64,000 bases of DNA from Betaproteobacteria bacterium (GTDB lineage: Bacteria > Pseudomonadota > Gammaproteobacteria > Burkholderiales > Burkholderiaceae_D): assembly GCA_013287275.1 (NCBI GenBank), contig JABDED010000001.1, forward strand, positions 1 to 64,000, given 5' to 3'. Position 1 is the stretch's first letter. Each line of letters begins with the position of its first letter. The notes beneath the pieces are model-generated. The model had not been told where the DNA came from, made no database searches, and was given only the letters and a program-made list of their open reading frames with translations. A program made the position numbers and the translations under genes. Positions 17,782-26,735 of the stretch are shown here, one piece after another.

Positions 17782-18618
17782 ATGGACAGGCTTGAAATTT
17801 TCAGAGAAATTGCAACCCAGGCCAGCAAGGGTGACCTGACTTTTCCGACCAATGTGAATGCGTCGCTGAAATTGCAACAAGCTCTGGAAGATCCGGATTG
17901 TCATATCGATGCAGCCGCCAAGATGGTGATGGCGGAACCGCTATTGTCGGCACGGACAGTGGCGATTGCCAATTCGGCCGCCTACAATCGCTCCAGCAAT
18001 GAAATTACCAACGTCAAAATGGCGGTCAGCCGCCTGGGTTTTCGCACCCTCAAATCCATGGTTGCCTCGGTCATCGTGCGGCAGTTGAACAGCAAGCTGA
18101 CGGACCCCGGTCTTAAGGCCAAGGCAGCGCAGTTATGGGAACACTCGGCCCACGTTGCGGCGCTGGCGCAAGTGATTGCCAAGCGCATTACCAAAGTCGA
18201 TCCTGATGCCGCGATGTTTGCCGGCATTGTGCATGAAGTGGGAGGTTTTTACCTGATCTCGCGCGCCGAAGAATATCCCGGCCTGCTCGATGGCGATCCG
18301 GAAGACTGGGTTGAGTACGGCGAAAAATTGATCGGGCGCGGCGTCTTGAAGAAGCTCGGAGTGCCGGAAGGCGTCACGACGGCCGTCGAAGCGCTGTGGC
18401 ATGGCGTGCGCGCCATTCCGCCTGAGACATTGGGTGATACCCTGCTGCTCGCCAATGACCTGGCGCGTGTGGTATCGCCCTTGCATCAAAAAGAAGGTGT
18501 GACCATCAAGCAAACCGCAGCGGCGATTAATTTTGAAGTCGATGGCGGCACGCTGCATAGCGTGTTGCAGGATGCTGAAGAAGAAATTGAATCCCTGACA
18601 GCCGCCTTGTTGGTGTAA
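17782..18618 (+). CDS. HDOD-domain protein
   Basis: 278 residues. The whole protein is an HDOD domain: LTFPTNVNASLKLQQAL, ISLA-like MAEPLLSARTVAIANSAAYN, ITNVKMAVSRLGFRTLKSMV, then an HD-like helical part (LWEHSAHVAALAQVIAKR; MFAGIVHEVGGFYL; LWHGVR). The canonical HD metal pair is replaced, as usual in HDOD. AGGAGACC precedes the ATG. HDOD proteins often take part in signalling alongside c-di-GMP and chemotaxis components, and a degenerate GGDEF protein is encoded 1 kb downstream. Exact role unknown. Confidence 0.85.
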   Translation: MDRLEIFREIATQASKGDLTFPTNVNASLKLQQALEDPDCHIDAAAKMVMAEPLLSARTVAIANSAAYNRSSNEITNVKMAVSRLGFRTLKSMVASVIVRQLNSKLTDPGLKAKAAQLWEHSAHVAALAQVIAKRITKVDPDAAMFAGIVHEVGGFYLISRAEEYPGLLDGDPEDWVEYGEKLIGRGVLKKLGVPEGVTTAVEALWHGVRAIPPETLGDTLLLANDLARVVSPLHQKEGVTIKQTAAAINFEVDGGTLHSVLQDAEEEIESLTAALLV

Positions 18619-18659
18619 GGCAGAGGGGCAAGCCGTCCGCGCTATTCACTGAAAATCCT

Positions 18660-18697
18660 GATGCCGGTTCTGCGGCGTGTCGCTGCCGTCCGGCATC
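18660..18697 (+). terminator. Possible stem-loop after the HDOD gene
   Basis: GATGCCGG and CCGGCATC form an 8-bp inverted repeat around a 22-base loop, 40 bases past the HDOD stop. No T-run follows, so termination is uncertain. Confidence 0.25.
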
Positions 18698-18734
18698 GAC
18701 ATGCAGACCTGGCAGCCAGTGCGCCCCTGCCCCG

Positions 18735-18920
18735 TCATTTCTTTCTATAGCATTGCAATGCGATAGCGTCGCATGGCTCTATCAGCCGTAGTAAACGCTC
18801 TATTTCCTGCCTGTCTCCAGGTGTAGTCGGCCTGTTCCAAAGCTTGTCCAACCTCTCCGCTGCAACTTGATATTCTTCCCTGGTCAGCATGTCGGCTTCG
18901 ATTTCCTTTTGCATGTTCAT
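18735..18920 (-). CDS. Small helical protein, unknown
   Basis: The frame runs to 19091, which would overlap the MarR gene and its operators. The ATG at 18920 gives 61 residues: MNMQKEIEADMLTREEYQ, VAAERLDKLWNRPTTPGDRQ, EIERLLRLIEPCDAIALQCYRKK. The pattern LTREEYxxAxERLDxLW recalls the N-terminal helix of some HigA-type antitoxins, but no helix-turn-helix follows and no toxin gene is adjacent. The ribosome binding site is poor. Divergent from the MarR gene. Treat as a possible real small gene. Confidence 0.35.
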   Translation of the reverse strand: MNMQKEIEADMLTREEYQVAAERLDKLWNRPTTPGDRQEIERLLRLIEPCDAIALQCYRKK

Positions 18921-19046
18921 GATAGGTCTGCACCTTAAAATAAGCGGCGTCATCAAGAATATTGGGAGCAAAGCGCGTAATTTGGTCATAATAGCCCCAT
19001 GTGGCAAATGTGAGGCCGTATTACCCTTATCTATGCTAAGCTTTTT

Positions 19047-19061
19047 GTTGATATTATCAAC
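19047..19061. promoter_or_regulatory. Palindromic operator, site 1 of the MarR gene
   Basis: GTTGATATTATCAAC is a 15-base palindrome with 7-base arms, matched by a second site whose centre is 31 bases downstream (19078-19092). Spacing of about three helical turns and position at the gene start fit autoregulation by the MarR protein. Confidence 0.6.
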
Positions 19062-19077
19062 TAGTTTATGAATTAAT

Positions 19078-19092
19078 GTTGACAATGTCAAC
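19078..19092. promoter_or_regulatory. Palindromic operator, site 2, over the MarR start codon
   Basis: GTTGACAATGTCAAC is a perfect palindrome with 7-base arms and shares the pattern GTTGAyA-n-TrTCAAC with site 1. It overlaps two of the possible start codons (19076 and 19085), so binding would block initiation or elongation. Confidence 0.6.
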
Positions 19093-19552
19093 TAAAAATA
19101 TGAAAAACTTAAACGACGCCGTGCTGGAGCAATTTTTTGGTTTGATGCATCAATTCAAATCGCATATGCACCAGGCATTAAGTACCGATAATTTTGAATT
19201 GGGCCCCATCGGCGCACAGGCCCTGGGGTTTTTTGAATCGAATCCCAAGGCGACGCAGACCGACCTGATCGGCTATTTTGGGCGCGACAAGGCGCAAGTC
19301 ACGCGCCTGCTGAAACAACTGGAAGAGCGCGGCCTGGTCACGCGGGAAGTGCACGCGGAGGACAGGCGCTCGCACAGGATACAGTTGACCGCCGCCGGCA
19401 AAGCGCTGCAGGCAACGTTGCACAAGCACAAGCAACGGGTTGCAGAAAAAATGATGGCCGACTTTGATGCGAAGGAGCGCGCAACCCTGATCGCCCTGCT
19501 CGGCAGGATGCGGGCCAATGTGGCAAATAGCGACAATAATTGCCATAACTAA
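19085..19552 (+). CDS. MarR-family transcriptional regulator
   Basis: The start is uncertain: ATGs at 19076, 19085 and 19100 are in frame and none has a good ribosome binding site; I use 19085 (155 residues). The winged helix-turn-helix is clear: ATQTDLIGYFGRDKAQVTRLLKQLEERGLVTREVHAEDRRSHRIQLTAAG, with the wing signature DRRSHRIQLT. Long N- and C-terminal helices form the dimer interface. The nearest candidate targets are itself and the divergent small ORF; the GGDEF-like gene follows 70 bases downstream on the same strand. Confidence 0.85.
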   Translation: MSTKNMKNLNDAVLEQFFGLMHQFKSHMHQALSTDNFELGPIGAQALGFFESNPKATQTDLIGYFGRDKAQVTRLLKQLEERGLVTREVHAEDRRSHRIQLTAAGKALQATLHKHKQRVAEKMMADFDAKERATLIALLGRMRANVANSDNNCHN

Positions 19553-19623
19553 AGCAGATGCGATAATCTGGCGCTGCTGCTGAACCTGTTCCCCCAATTA
19601 ATTAATCCTAGCCGGAGACCGAT

Positions 19624-20283
19624 GTGCACACCAATCCTAGCCAGGATATCCAGAAGCTGACGGTGCAACTTACCCAACTGGTAGAAAAAGTCAGCAGCGG
19701 TGCTGACAAGGCTTCCATCGTCCAGGAATTGCAGGCTGCACTGGAAACCTTGCGTGCGGCAGCAATACATGACGGTTTGACCGGAGCCTTGAATCGCCGC
19801 GGCTTGCTGCAAAAACTCGACGCGGAACTGGATCGCGCCAAGCGCACCGGCCATTCGTTTTCTTTCGCCGTCATTGCTGTCGATAAATTTCAGGACTTGA
19901 GCGAACAATTTGGCAGCGCCATCGGCGACCAGGTGCTGAAAAGCCTGGCGCAGGCATCCCTCAAATTACTCCGTACCCTGGATTCATTCGGGCGCATCAG
20001 CGACAATGAATTCGCGATCATCTTGGCCGGTACCTGGTTGACGGATAGCGGAAAAGCGATCACCAGGCTGACCGCTGCTGTATCGGCGGTGGACTGGGCC
20101 AGCATCGTACCGGCCTGGACCCTGAGCTTCTCAACCGGCCTTACCACCAATGCCCACGACGATACTTCGGAAGAAATGATACGCCGGGCCAGCGAGGCAC
20201 TGGCGCTGGCAAAGGCCAAGGGGCCGGGTTCCAGCACCCAACTGGAACAGGCCCTGCCCGATTTTGATCCCAATATGCTTTAA
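19624..20283 (+). CDS. Degenerate GGDEF-domain protein
   Basis: Starts at a GTG (19624) with GGAG seven bases upstream; 219 residues. An N-terminal coiled coil of about 45 residues leads into a GGDEF fold: IHDGLTGALNRRGLLQKL (normal DxLTGLxNRR) and a second helix, but the active loop reads RISDNEF instead of GGDEF. The signature glycines needed for catalysis are lost. I therefore expect no diguanylate cyclase activity; it could be a GTP or c-di-GMP sensing or scaffold protein. The I-site RxxD is not evident five residues upstream. Ends with a strong terminator. Confidence 0.8.
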   Translation: MHTNPSQDIQKLTVQLTQLVEKVSSGADKASIVQELQAALETLRAAAIHDGLTGALNRRGLLQKLDAELDRAKRTGHSFSFAVIAVDKFQDLSEQFGSAIGDQVLKSLAQASLKLLRTLDSFGRISDNEFAIILAGTWLTDSGKAITRLTAAVSAVDWASIVPAWTLSFSTGLTTNAHDDTSEEMIRRASEALALAKAKGPGSSTQLEQALPDFDPNML

Positions 20284-20287
20284 AAAA

Positions 20288-20312
20288 CAAAGGCTGCCAG
20301 ATGCAGCTTTTG
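20288..20312. terminator. Bidirectional rho-independent terminator
   Basis: CAAAGGCTGC and GCAGCTTTTG pair into a 10-bp stem (one G-T) with a 5-base loop, preceded by AAAAAA and ending in TTTTG. It lies between the convergent GGDEF-like and cfa genes and can serve both. Confidence 0.7.
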
Positions 20313-20337
20313 TCTGACTCTTGCCTCTGCTGCGGCC

Positions 20338-21549
20338 TTAAGCTTTTTCTCCATACATATAATTGCGCGACCACGGCAGCTCAGCCTGGGTATGGCCGGC
20401 CTTGGTGCAGACTACCTGGTACAACGAGATCCAGTCGGACTCAAAGGCATAGGCGCAACCTGCCAGATAGACCCGCCATATGCGATAACGCTTGTCGCCT
20501 GCAATATCCTGTATCTGTTGCGCATGCTGCTCGAAATTGTCGGCCCAGATGCTGCAGGTTTTCGCATAGTGCCGTCTCAGGTTTTCCACGTCCAGCGCTT
20601 CCAGGCCGCCTTCTTGCATGGTCTTTAGCACCAGCCCTATATGCGGCAATTCACCATGCGGGAACACGTAGCGTTCGATAAATTCGCCGCCGCCGTACGG
20701 CGACTCGCCGCTTTCGGCATCGGTAGACGTAATTCCGTGGTTCATTGCCACGCCGCCGTCTGCCAGCAGGCTCTGCATTTTGCTGAAGTAAGTCCGCAGG
20801 TTCAGCAGGCCCACGTGCTCGAACATGCCGACGCTGGTGATGCGGTCGAAAGTGCCGGTGACATCCCGGTAATCCTGCAGGCGGATTTCTATCTTGTCGC
20901 CCAGGCCCAGTTCTTCCACCCGCTGTTTGGCCAATGCCGCCTGGTTCTCGGACAAGGTAACGCCTACGCAGTGCGCACCGTATTTCTGCGCCGCCCGGAT
21001 AACCAGCCCGCCCCAGCCGCAGCCTATGTCGAGCAGCCTGTCTCCGGGACGTACACGTATCTTGGTCAGGATATGGTCGATTTTTTTCAACTGAGCAGTT
21101 GCCAGGTCCTCGTCGCCGTTTTCGAAATAGGCACAGGAGTACAGCATATTCTCATCCAGCCAAAGCTTGTAAAAGTCATTCGACACATCATAGTGATAAC
21201 GGATGGCTTCCGCATCCTTGGCTTTGCTGCGGCCAAACGAGCGCCTGATGCGGGCAAACTGGCCTTCCTGTTTCAGCGTATTGGATGCGAGCTTGCCGCC
21301 TATGGAAATAATTTCACTGGGCTTGCCGACGATGTCGATTTTACCGTCGACGTAAGCGGAACCCAGATTGGACAGGGACGGCGTCAGCAGATAGCTGAGC
21401 GCCGATGCGTGGGGGATCTTGATGATGACCTTGGGCGGCGACTGGCCCAGGTCGAAATGCTTGCCGTTCCACAGTTCGACCCTTAGCGGCAGCGCCATCT
21501 TGCTCGTGACGCTGCTGACCCATTGTTCAAGTTTATGTTCCAAAAACAC
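20338..21549 (-). CDS. cfa: Cyclopropane-fatty-acyl-phospholipid synthase
   Basis: The frame opens at 21621, but a GTG at 21549 sits seven bases behind GGAGGG, and the sequence upstream is not CFA-like, so I choose it (403 residues). Signature: LLDIGCGWGGLVIRAAQKYG (SAM binding), VTLSENQAALAKQ, SVGMFEHVG, and RYVFPHGELPHIG. N-terminal domain resembles the lipid-interacting part of Cfa (FGLGQSPPKVIIKI-like, YVDGKIDI). The active-site bicarbonate residues (Glu in MFEH, His, Tyr) seem present. It methylenates unsaturated acyl chains of phospholipids at the inner membrane, usually in stationary phase or acid stress. Confidence 0.9.
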   Translation of the reverse strand: MFLEHKLEQWVSSVTSKMALPLRVELWNGKHFDLGQSPPKVIIKIPHASALSYLLTPSLSNLGSAYVDGKIDIVGKPSEIISIGGKLASNTLKQEGQFARIRRSFGRSKAKDAEAIRYHYDVSNDFYKLWLDENMLYSCAYFENGDEDLATAQLKKIDHILTKIRVRPGDRLLDIGCGWGGLVIRAAQKYGAHCVGVTLSENQAALAKQRVEELGLGDKIEIRLQDYRDVTGTFDRITSVGMFEHVGLLNLRTYFSKMQSLLADGGVAMNHGITSTDAESGESPYGGGEFIERYVFPHGELPHIGLVLKTMQEGGLEALDVENLRRHYAKTCSIWADNFEQHAQQIQDIAGDKRYRIWRVYLAGCAYAFESDWISLYQVVCTKAGHTQAELPWSRNYMYGEKA

Positions 21550-21944
21550 TTTTACCCTCCAGAAAAAGCAAGACGGGCAATGTCCAGGCTTGCTTATGCG
21601 TTTAGCCTGATGGAAATCCATGTCATTGATTCGTGGATGGATTTCAGCGCCCAGGCACTGGAAATGGAAGCAGATTCAGAATGACGTTTCCCAGGGAACC
21701 GCTTTGGAGCTGCGAAAAGGGTTTCCGGAAAACCAAAGAAACGACTTCGTTAACTATAACAATACAACGTTTTCAACTTCGAAGCAGGAAGACACAATTT
21801 TTGTGCCATGGCACAACAGACCAGTTCAGCGGGACCGCCCTGCTCTTGCCCCACAGATTTATTCGATAAAAAAACAGCGCACCCCAGGAAGAAGTGCGCT
21901 GCGAAAGCCAGAATATGCTCTGGTCAAGGGAAGCAAATAAGGAT
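21550..21944. other. Intergenic region between cfa and the efflux outer-membrane gene
   Basis: About 395 bases. It holds the cfa promoter region and the terminator of the efflux operon (21868-21901). Short frames at 21620-21940 are not convincing. Nothing else recognised. Confidence 0.4.
21868..21901 (-). terminator. Rho-independent terminator of the RND efflux operon
   Basis: On the minus strand CAGCGCAC and GTGCGCTG form an 8-bp stem with an 11-base loop followed by seven T residues (plus-strand A-run at 21868-21874). It lies 44 bases after the outer-membrane gene stop. Confidence 0.75.
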
Positions 21945-23456
21945 TTAGCCGGCTTTGGCGATCGTTGCCGCAACAGCCGGGCTTTTTGCAGTGGCGGCCG
22001 GCGATGCGCTCCAGCCGCCGCCTATCGCGCGTATCAGGTTGACCGCGGATTTAGCCCTGGCGCCATCCAGTTGGGCCGCGGCACGCTGTTGTTGCAACAC
22101 CGTGCGGTCGGCGTCAATTACGTTCAGGTAACTGACTGAGCCTTCGCGATACTGGATGTGGGACAGCTTGGCCGCCCTTTCCGCCGCCTGCACCGCATTG
22201 TCCTGGGCCTGGGTCTGATCGCCGAGTATGCGCAGATCGGCCAGGTTGTCTTCCACTTCCTTGAAGGCATTCAGTACGGTCTGGCGGTAGTTGGCGACGT
22301 CTTCTTCATACACGGCACGCGCCTTGTCTACACCTGCCTGCCGGCGGCCACCGTCAAACAGGGGCAGAGACAACAAAGGGCCGAGCAGGAAGGTGCGGCT
22401 GCTCCAGTTGAATAACTCTCCCAGGCCGGAGGATTCGTAGCCGAAGGCGCCGGTAATATCCAGGCGCGGAAAAAATGCCGAGCGCGCCACGCCTATACGG
22501 GCATTGGCGGCGGCCATGCCGCGTTCTGCCGCGGCAATGTCGGGACGGCGCTCCAGCAGCGATGAAGGCAGGCCTGCCGGAATATTGACCGCAATCCGCG
22601 ATAATGGACGCGGCTGGAAGTTAAAATCGGCCGGGGTCTTGCCCAGCAAAATCGCCAACGCATGCTCTGCCACCGCGCGGGTACGGGCAACTCCAAGCGA
22701 TTCCGATTGCGCCGATGCCAGCTCGGACTTGGCGCGCGCCAGATCCAGCTCGCTGATATCACCTTCATCAAAGCGCTTCTGTACCAGCTTCAGGGTTTGC
22801 GAGCGCAGTTCAACAGTGCCGGAATACAGCGCCTGCTCGGCATCCAGTTCCCGCAGCAGGAAATAGGCTTGCGCCACGTCGGCCTGCAGGGCCAGTTGCA
22901 CCGACTGGAACAGCGCTTCATTTTGTTGCGTATCCGCGTTGGCGGCATCTACCGTGGACGATACGCGGCCGAACAGGTCCAGCTCATAAGATGCGCCGAG
23001 TTGGGCGCTAAAGGTATTGCCGGTCGGTACATTGCTATTGTCCGGCAAGCCTTGCGACACCGGCGATGGCCGCCCCCGGTTGGCGCCGAGGCTGGCATTA
23101 ACTTGCGGGAACAGGCCCGAGCGCGCATCCTGCCGCAGGGCGCGCGATTGTTTCAGGCGTGCCGCTGCCGCTTTCAGGTTCTGGTTGGCGGCCAGCGCCT
23201 GGGTTTCCAGATCGTTCAGGCTGTCATCGGCGAAGATCTTCCACCATTCGCCGCGGGCGAACTGTTCCGAAGGCTGCGCCTCTTTCCAGTTGGCGCCGGT
23301 TTGCGATGCGCTTGTTTCGTTTGCAGCTTCCTTGTAGGCGGCCGGAGTGGCGACTTCGGCACGTTGGTAAGTCGGCGCCACCGAGCAGCCTGCCAGAATC
23401 AGCAACACCAGCAGCAGTGACGACGCTGACTTCAGGGGTTTGATTGTATTCATCAT
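21945..23456 (-). CDS. RND efflux outer-membrane lipoprotein, NodT/OprM family
   Basis: The ATG at 23456 (GGGAG seven bases upstream) begins MMNTIKPLKSASSLLLVLLILAGCSVAP with lipobox LAGC, so I reject the longer frame from 23600; 503 residues. Typical blocks: PTYQRAEV, WWKIFADDSLNDLETQALAANQNLKAAAARLKQSRA, GASYELDLFGRVSSTVDAA, LLGKTPADF, RPDIAAAERGMAAANARIGVARSAFFPRLDITGAFG, and SYLNVIDADRTVLQQQ. It forms the trimeric channel through the outer membrane for the adjacent pump. The start overlaps nothing but lies 26 bases inside the window after the RND gene stop region. OprN-like by operon position. Confidence 0.9.
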   Translation of the reverse strand: MMNTIKPLKSASSLLLVLLILAGCSVAPTYQRAEVATPAAYKEAANETSASQTGANWKEAQPSEQFARGEWWKIFADDSLNDLETQALAANQNLKAAAARLKQSRALRQDARSGLFPQVNASLGANRGRPSPVSQGLPDNSNVPTGNTFSAQLGASYELDLFGRVSSTVDAANADTQQNEALFQSVQLALQADVAQAYFLLRELDAEQALYSGTVELRSQTLKLVQKRFDEGDISELDLARAKSELASAQSESLGVARTRAVAEHALAILLGKTPADFNFQPRPLSRIAVNIPAGLPSSLLERRPDIAAAERGMAAANARIGVARSAFFPRLDITGAFGYESSGLGELFNWSSRTFLLGPLLSLPLFDGGRRQAGVDKARAVYEEDVANYRQTVLNAFKEVEDNLADLRILGDQTQAQDNAVQAAERAAKLSHIQYREGSVSYLNVIDADRTVLQQQRAAAQLDGARAKSAVNLIRAIGGGWSASPAATAKSPAVAATIAKAG

Positions 23457-23481
23457 TCTTTGCTCCCAAACTTTCTCAAGA

Positions 23482-26400
23482 TTACAGCGGCGCTGCCGGT
23501 TGTGCAGGAATATGTGCTGTGCCATGTGCAACTGCCGGAGCTTCATGTACAACTGCAGAGTGCAGTTTGCGGCTGCCCTTGATGGAGCGCAGCAAGACAT
23601 AGAACACCGGTGTCAGGAACAGGCCGAACAAGGTCACTCCCAGCATGCCGAAGAACACCGCGACACCCATTGCATGGCGCATTTCAGAGCCGGCACCGCT
23701 GGATATCACCAGGGGCACGACACCCATGATGAAGGCGATGGAGGTCATCAGGATAGGACGCAGGCGCAGGCGGCTGGCGTCAATCGCCGCTTGCAAAGGC
23801 GTGCTGCCCTGCAGTTCCAGTTCCCGCGCAAACTCCACGATCAGGATCGCATTCTTCGCAGACAAGCCCACCAGCACCATCAGCCCGATTTGCGTGAAGA
23901 TATTGTTGTCGCCACCGGTCAGCCAGACACCGGTCAATGCAGCCAGCAAGCTCATGGGCACGATCAGGATTACCGCCAGCGGCAGGGTCAGGCTTTCATA
24001 CTGTGCCGCCAGCACCAGGAACACCAGCAACACACTGATAGGGAAAACCCACATGCCGGCATTGCCCGCCAGGATTTTCTGGTAAGTCAGGTCGGTCCAT
24101 TCAAACTTGATGCCGGAAGGCAGCGTCTTGGCAGCGATACGTTCTGCCGCAGCCTGGGCCTGGTTGGATGAATAACCTGGAGCCGGGCCGCCGTTGATGT
24201 CGGCAGCGGTATAGCCGTTATAACGGACTACCATTTCAGGGCCGAAGCTAGGCGTGACCTTGACCAATGAAGACAGAGGCACCATCTCGCCCGATGCATT
24301 ACGGGTTTTCAGTTGCAGGATGTCTTCTGGTTTTGCGCGATAGGCGGCGTCAGCCTGCGCACGCACCTGATACACGCGGCCGAAACGGTTGAAGTCATTT
24401 ACATATAGAGAGCCCAGGTAGATCTGCATCGTATCAAACACGTCGGTCACAGGCACGCCCAGCTGCTTCGCTTTTACACGGTCCAGGTCGACATCCAGTT
24501 GCGGCACGTTGATCTGGTAGCTGGAAAACATCGGACCCAACTCAGGCGCGGTCTTGGCGGCGGCGATAAAAGCCTGTGCCGCGGCGTCCAGTTCGGCATA
24601 ACCGAGGGCGCCCTTGTCTTCGATCTGCATCTTGAAGCCCCCTACCGTTCCCAGGCCCGTCACCGGCGGCGGCGGGAACACGGCGATGAAAGCGTCCTTG
24701 ATGCCGGAATATTTCTGGCTTAACTTGCCGGCGATGGCGTCCGCAGCCAGTTCCTTGCTGCGGCGCTCTTCGAACGGCTTCAGCGTCACAAACACGATAC
24801 CGGCGCTGGAACTATTGGTAAAACCATTGATGGACAAGCCTGGGAAGGCAACCGCACTTTCCACGCCTGGTTCTTTCAGCGCGATGTCGGACATGTCGCG
24901 GATGACTTTTTCGGTACGGTCCAGCGTTGCGCCATTCGGCAATTGCGTGAAGCTGATCAGGTATTGCTTGTCCTGCCCGGGCACAAAGCCGCCGGGTACG
25001 AGGTAGGAAACACCTATCGCCAGCATCAGCAGCACCACGTACACACCCATCATCGACGCTTTGCGCGAGATAACGCCGGTCACGCCCTTGGAATAATTTT
25101 CCGAACCGCGATTGAACATGCGGTTAAAGGCGGCAAAGAATTTGCCGAACAGGCGGTTCATCACCTTGGTCAGCCAGTCCGGTTTTTCGTCGTGGCCTTT
25201 CAGCAGGATGGCGGCCAGCGCCGGCGACAGGGTCAGCGAATTGAACGCGGAGATCACGGTCGAGATCGCAATGGTCATCGCAAACTGTTTGTAGAACTGG
25301 CCGGTCAGGCCTGTCATGAAGGCCAGAGGCACGAATACCGCGACCAGGGTCAATGCAATCGCCACGATCGGGCCGCTGACTTCACGCATCGCACGGTAAG
25401 TCGCTTCTTTCGGCGTCAGGCCGGCGGCAATATTCCTTTCGACGTTTTCCACTACCACGATCGCATCATCGACCACAATACCGATCGCCAGCACCATGCC
25501 GAATAGCGACAAGGCATTGATCGAGTAGCCAAAGCCCAGCATCAGCGAGAAAGTGCCGACGATGGACACCGGCACCGCCAGCAAGGGGATCAGCGAAGCG
25601 CGCCAGGTCTGCAGGAACACGATCACCACCAGCACGACCAGTGCAATCGCTTCCAGCAGGGTTTCCACTACCGCATGGATACTGGAACGGACAAATTGCG
25701 TAGGGTCATACACGATCTTGTATTGCACGGAGCTGGGGAAATCGGCAGACAATTCCTTCATCGCTGCGCGCACCTGGTCGGACACTTCCAACGCATTGGC
25801 GCCGGGTGCCTGGAAAATAGGAATAGCGACCGCTGGCTTATTGTCCAGCAGCGAGCGCAAGCCGTATTCAGAGGCGGCCAGTTCTATGCGGGCGACATCC
25901 GCCAGCCGGGTTACCGCACCGTCGGCAGAGGTTTTCAGGATGATGTCGGCAAATTCAGCTTCAGTCTTCAGGCGGCCTTGCGCGTTCACGTTGAATTGCA
26001 AAAGCGTATCGGGCAAGCTAGGGGATGCGCCGATCACGCCGGCGGCAACCTGCACATTCTGTTCGCGGATCGCGTTGACAACGTCAGACGCGGTCAGGCC
26101 GCGCTGGGCCACTTTTTGCGGATCCAGCCAGACGCGCATCGCATAATTGCCGGAACCGAACAGGCCGACTTCGCCCACGCCCTTGATGCGGGCCAGACGG
26201 TCTTTTACGTTCAACACTGCGTAATTGCGCAGGTAGGTCATGTCGTAACGGTTGTCCGGCGAGATCAGATGCACCACCATGGTCAGGGCCGGCGAGCTCT
26301 TGATCGTGGTCACGCCCAGCCTTTGCACATCGGGCGGCAGGCGCGGCAAGGCTTGCGATACCCGGTTTTGCACCAGTTGCTGCGCCTTGTCGGGATCGAC

Positions 26401-26697
26401 GCCCAGCTTGAAGTTGACGGTCACCGTCAGGTTGCCGTCGCTATTGGCCTGGGATTGCATGTATAGCATGTTTTCGACGCCGTTGATGGATTCCTCCAGC
26501 GGTGACGCCACCGTTTCTGCAATTACCTTGGGGTTGGCGCCAGGATATTGCGCGCGCACCACCACGGATGGCGGAACAACCTCGGGATATTCCGAGATAG
26601 GCAGCTGGAACACGGATAAGGCGCCCGCCAGCAGGATGATTACCGACAACACCCCGGCAAAGATGGGGCGGTCGATAAAGAACTTGGAAATATTCAT
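23482..26697 (-). CDS. RND multidrug efflux transporter, HAE1 family, MexF-like
   Basis: 1071 residues, full length for the family. N-terminus MNISKFFIDRPIFAGVLSV and ISEYPEVVPPSVVVRAQYPGANPK closely follow MexF-type pumps. Twelve transmembrane segments are expected; TM4 carries the proton-relay aspartates in GIVVDDAIVVVENVERN. The porter-domain motif GLTGQFYKQFAMTIAIS and C-terminal GLSAKNAILIVEFAREL are present. It exports hydrophobic antibiotics or metabolites using proton motive force. Upstream gap to the adaptor gene is 38 bases; downstream gap to the outer-membrane gene is 25 bases. Likely controlled by the LysR protein encoded divergently at the operon head. Confidence 0.93.
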   Translation of the reverse strand: MNISKFFIDRPIFAGVLSVIILLAGALSVFQLPISEYPEVVPPSVVVRAQYPGANPKVIAETVASPLEESINGVENMLYMQSQANSDGNLTVTVNFKLGVDPDKAQQLVQNRVSQALPRLPPDVQRLGVTTIKSSPALTMVVHLISPDNRYDMTYLRNYAVLNVKDRLARIKGVGEVGLFGSGNYAMRVWLDPQKVAQRGLTASDVVNAIREQNVQVAAGVIGASPSLPDTLLQFNVNAQGRLKTEAEFADIILKTSADGAVTRLADVARIELAASEYGLRSLLDNKPAVAIPIFQAPGANALEVSDQVRAAMKELSADFPSSVQYKIVYDPTQFVRSSIHAVVETLLEAIALVVLVVIVFLQTWRASLIPLLAVPVSIVGTFSLMLGFGYSINALSLFGMVLAIGIVVDDAIVVVENVERNIAAGLTPKEATYRAMREVSGPIVAIALTLVAVFVPLAFMTGLTGQFYKQFAMTIAISTVISAFNSLTLSPALAAILLKGHDEKPDWLTKVMNRLFGKFFAAFNRMFNRGSENYSKGVTGVISRKASMMGVYVVLLMLAIGVSYLVPGGFVPGQDKQYLISFTQLPNGATLDRTEKVIRDMSDIALKEPGVESAVAFPGLSINGFTNSSSAGIVFVTLKPFEERRSKELAADAIAGKLSQKYSGIKDAFIAVFPPPPVTGLGTVGGFKMQIEDKGALGYAELDAAAQAFIAAAKTAPELGPMFSSYQINVPQLDVDLDRVKAKQLGVPVTDVFDTMQIYLGSLYVNDFNRFGRVYQVRAQADAAYRAKPEDILQLKTRNASGEMVPLSSLVKVTPSFGPEMVVRYNGYTAADINGGPAPGYSSNQAQAAAERIAAKTLPSGIKFEWTDLTYQKILAGNAGMWVFPISVLLVFLVLAAQYESLTLPLAVILIVPMSLLAALTGVWLTGGDNNIFTQIGLMVLVGLSAKNAILIVEFARELELQGSTPLQAAIDASRLRLRPILMTSIAFIMGVVPLVISSGAGSEMRHAMGVAVFFGMLGVTLFGLFLTPVFYVLLRSIKGSRKLHSAVVHEAPAVAHGTAHIPAQPAAPL

Positions 26698-26735
26698 GAT
26701 AGATTCTCGTTGTCTATGTGCGTTGCCAGTCGGTC

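Noticed and set aside
18735-19091. Long version of the small helical ORF up to 19091
   Set aside because: Would overlap the MarR start and both operators; the shorter start at 18920 is more plausible.
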